From CAZGZU01 sp964529855 (GTDB lineage: Bacteria > Patescibacteriota > Minisyncoccia > Portnoybacterales > UBA2143), in NCBI GenBank assembly GCA_964529855.1, contig CAZGZU010000002.1, positions 1-42,983 on the forward strand: a stretch of 42,983 bases of DNA, in the 5' to 3' direction. Shown here in pieces: positions 42,937 to 42,983 of the stretch. The position numbers and the translations under genes are program-made. A model generated the notes under the pieces. It saw nothing but the letters and a program-made list of their open reading frames with translations, had not been told where the DNA came from and made no database searches. Positions within the stretch are counted from its first letter, which is position 1; each line of letters opens with the position of its first letter.

Positions 42937-42983
42937 AAGGCCGGGCCTCAAAAACAAAGGGCATGCCCAAACATATTTTTTGT
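42937..42983. repeat. Palindromic junction element, copy 8 (cut by window end)
   Basis: AAGGCCGGGCCTCAAAAAC then AAAGGGCATGCCCAAACATATTTTTTG: matches the left arm and interior of copies 1 and 5 with a few changes. It starts 7 bp after the rmuC stop; the right arm lies beyond the window. Confidence 0.75.

Overview
The window looks like part of a reduced-genome bacterium of the Candidate Phyla Radiation (Patescibacteria, probably a parcubacterium-like lineage). This is an inference. It rests on shortened or divergent core proteins (a release factor 1 without its N-terminal domain, a MurF without its N-terminal domain, a bL12 with an extra charged N-terminus), very compact operons, many core genes with no Shine-Dalgarno sequence, and almost no biosynthetic genes. 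UGA is used as an ordinary stop and Trp is UGG, so this is not the UGA-Gly code of Gracilibacteria/Absconditabacteria. No rRNA is present to fix the taxonomy.

Layout. 1-5.2 kb: a MacA/HlyD-type adaptor, a MacB/LolD-type ATPase and two FtsX/MacB-type permeases form an export operon. 5.2-7.1 kb: small exported proteins of unknown function on both strands, each with a consensus promoter; one is broken by a frameshift. 7.2-10.4 kb: a membrane pyrophosphatase followed by four small unknown genes, two of them paralogs, plus a partial duplication. 10.5-15.2 kb: a DUF5320-like Gly/Arg-rich protein, a DUF134-like HTH regulator, MnmA, a thioredoxin/CcdA-like membrane protein, an unknown protein and a HAD phosphatase. 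15.4-17.4 kb (minus): trpS, and a leaderless rpmE-prfA pair. 17.5-20.4 kb: a small SH3-like protein, rpsB, tsf, a TPR protein, three tRNAs and rpmG (bL33). 20.4-21.5 kb: an accessory patch with a 54-aa membrane peptide and an HTH/LAGLIDADG-like protein whose ORF ends inside tRNA-Trp. 21.6-27.6 kb: a SpoU methyltransferase, an orphan PurM-like protein, two small unknown genes, a cis-prenyltransferase, Pcm, MltG and a DJ-1/PfpI protein. 27.6-29.6 kb: rplJ-rplL with an attenuator-like leader, a wHTH protein and tRNA-Val. 30.2-35.2 kb: a dcw-type cluster mraZ-rsmH-ftsL-ftsI-murF behind a promoter with an operator-like repeat array. 35.2-37.3 kb: tRNA-Glu, an EF-Tu-domain-2-like protein, a PP-loop tRNA-thiolase-like protein and lgt. 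37.4-41 kb: a P-type cation ATPase and a Na+/Ca2+-exchanger-type protein. 41-42.9 kb: a beta-rich exported protein and RmuC.

Two signals stand out beyond the genes. The first is a dispersed palindromic element (about 20-bp arms built on GGCCGTA-K-GTTTTGAGGCC). It occurs in at least eight copies, and in six of them it fills a gene junction and stops 1-14 nt before the next start codon, where a ribosome-binding site would be. The second is a contrast between two gene classes. Accessory genes carry textbook -35/N17/-10 promoters and strong AGGAGG sites. Core genes mostly have neither, or are leaderless.
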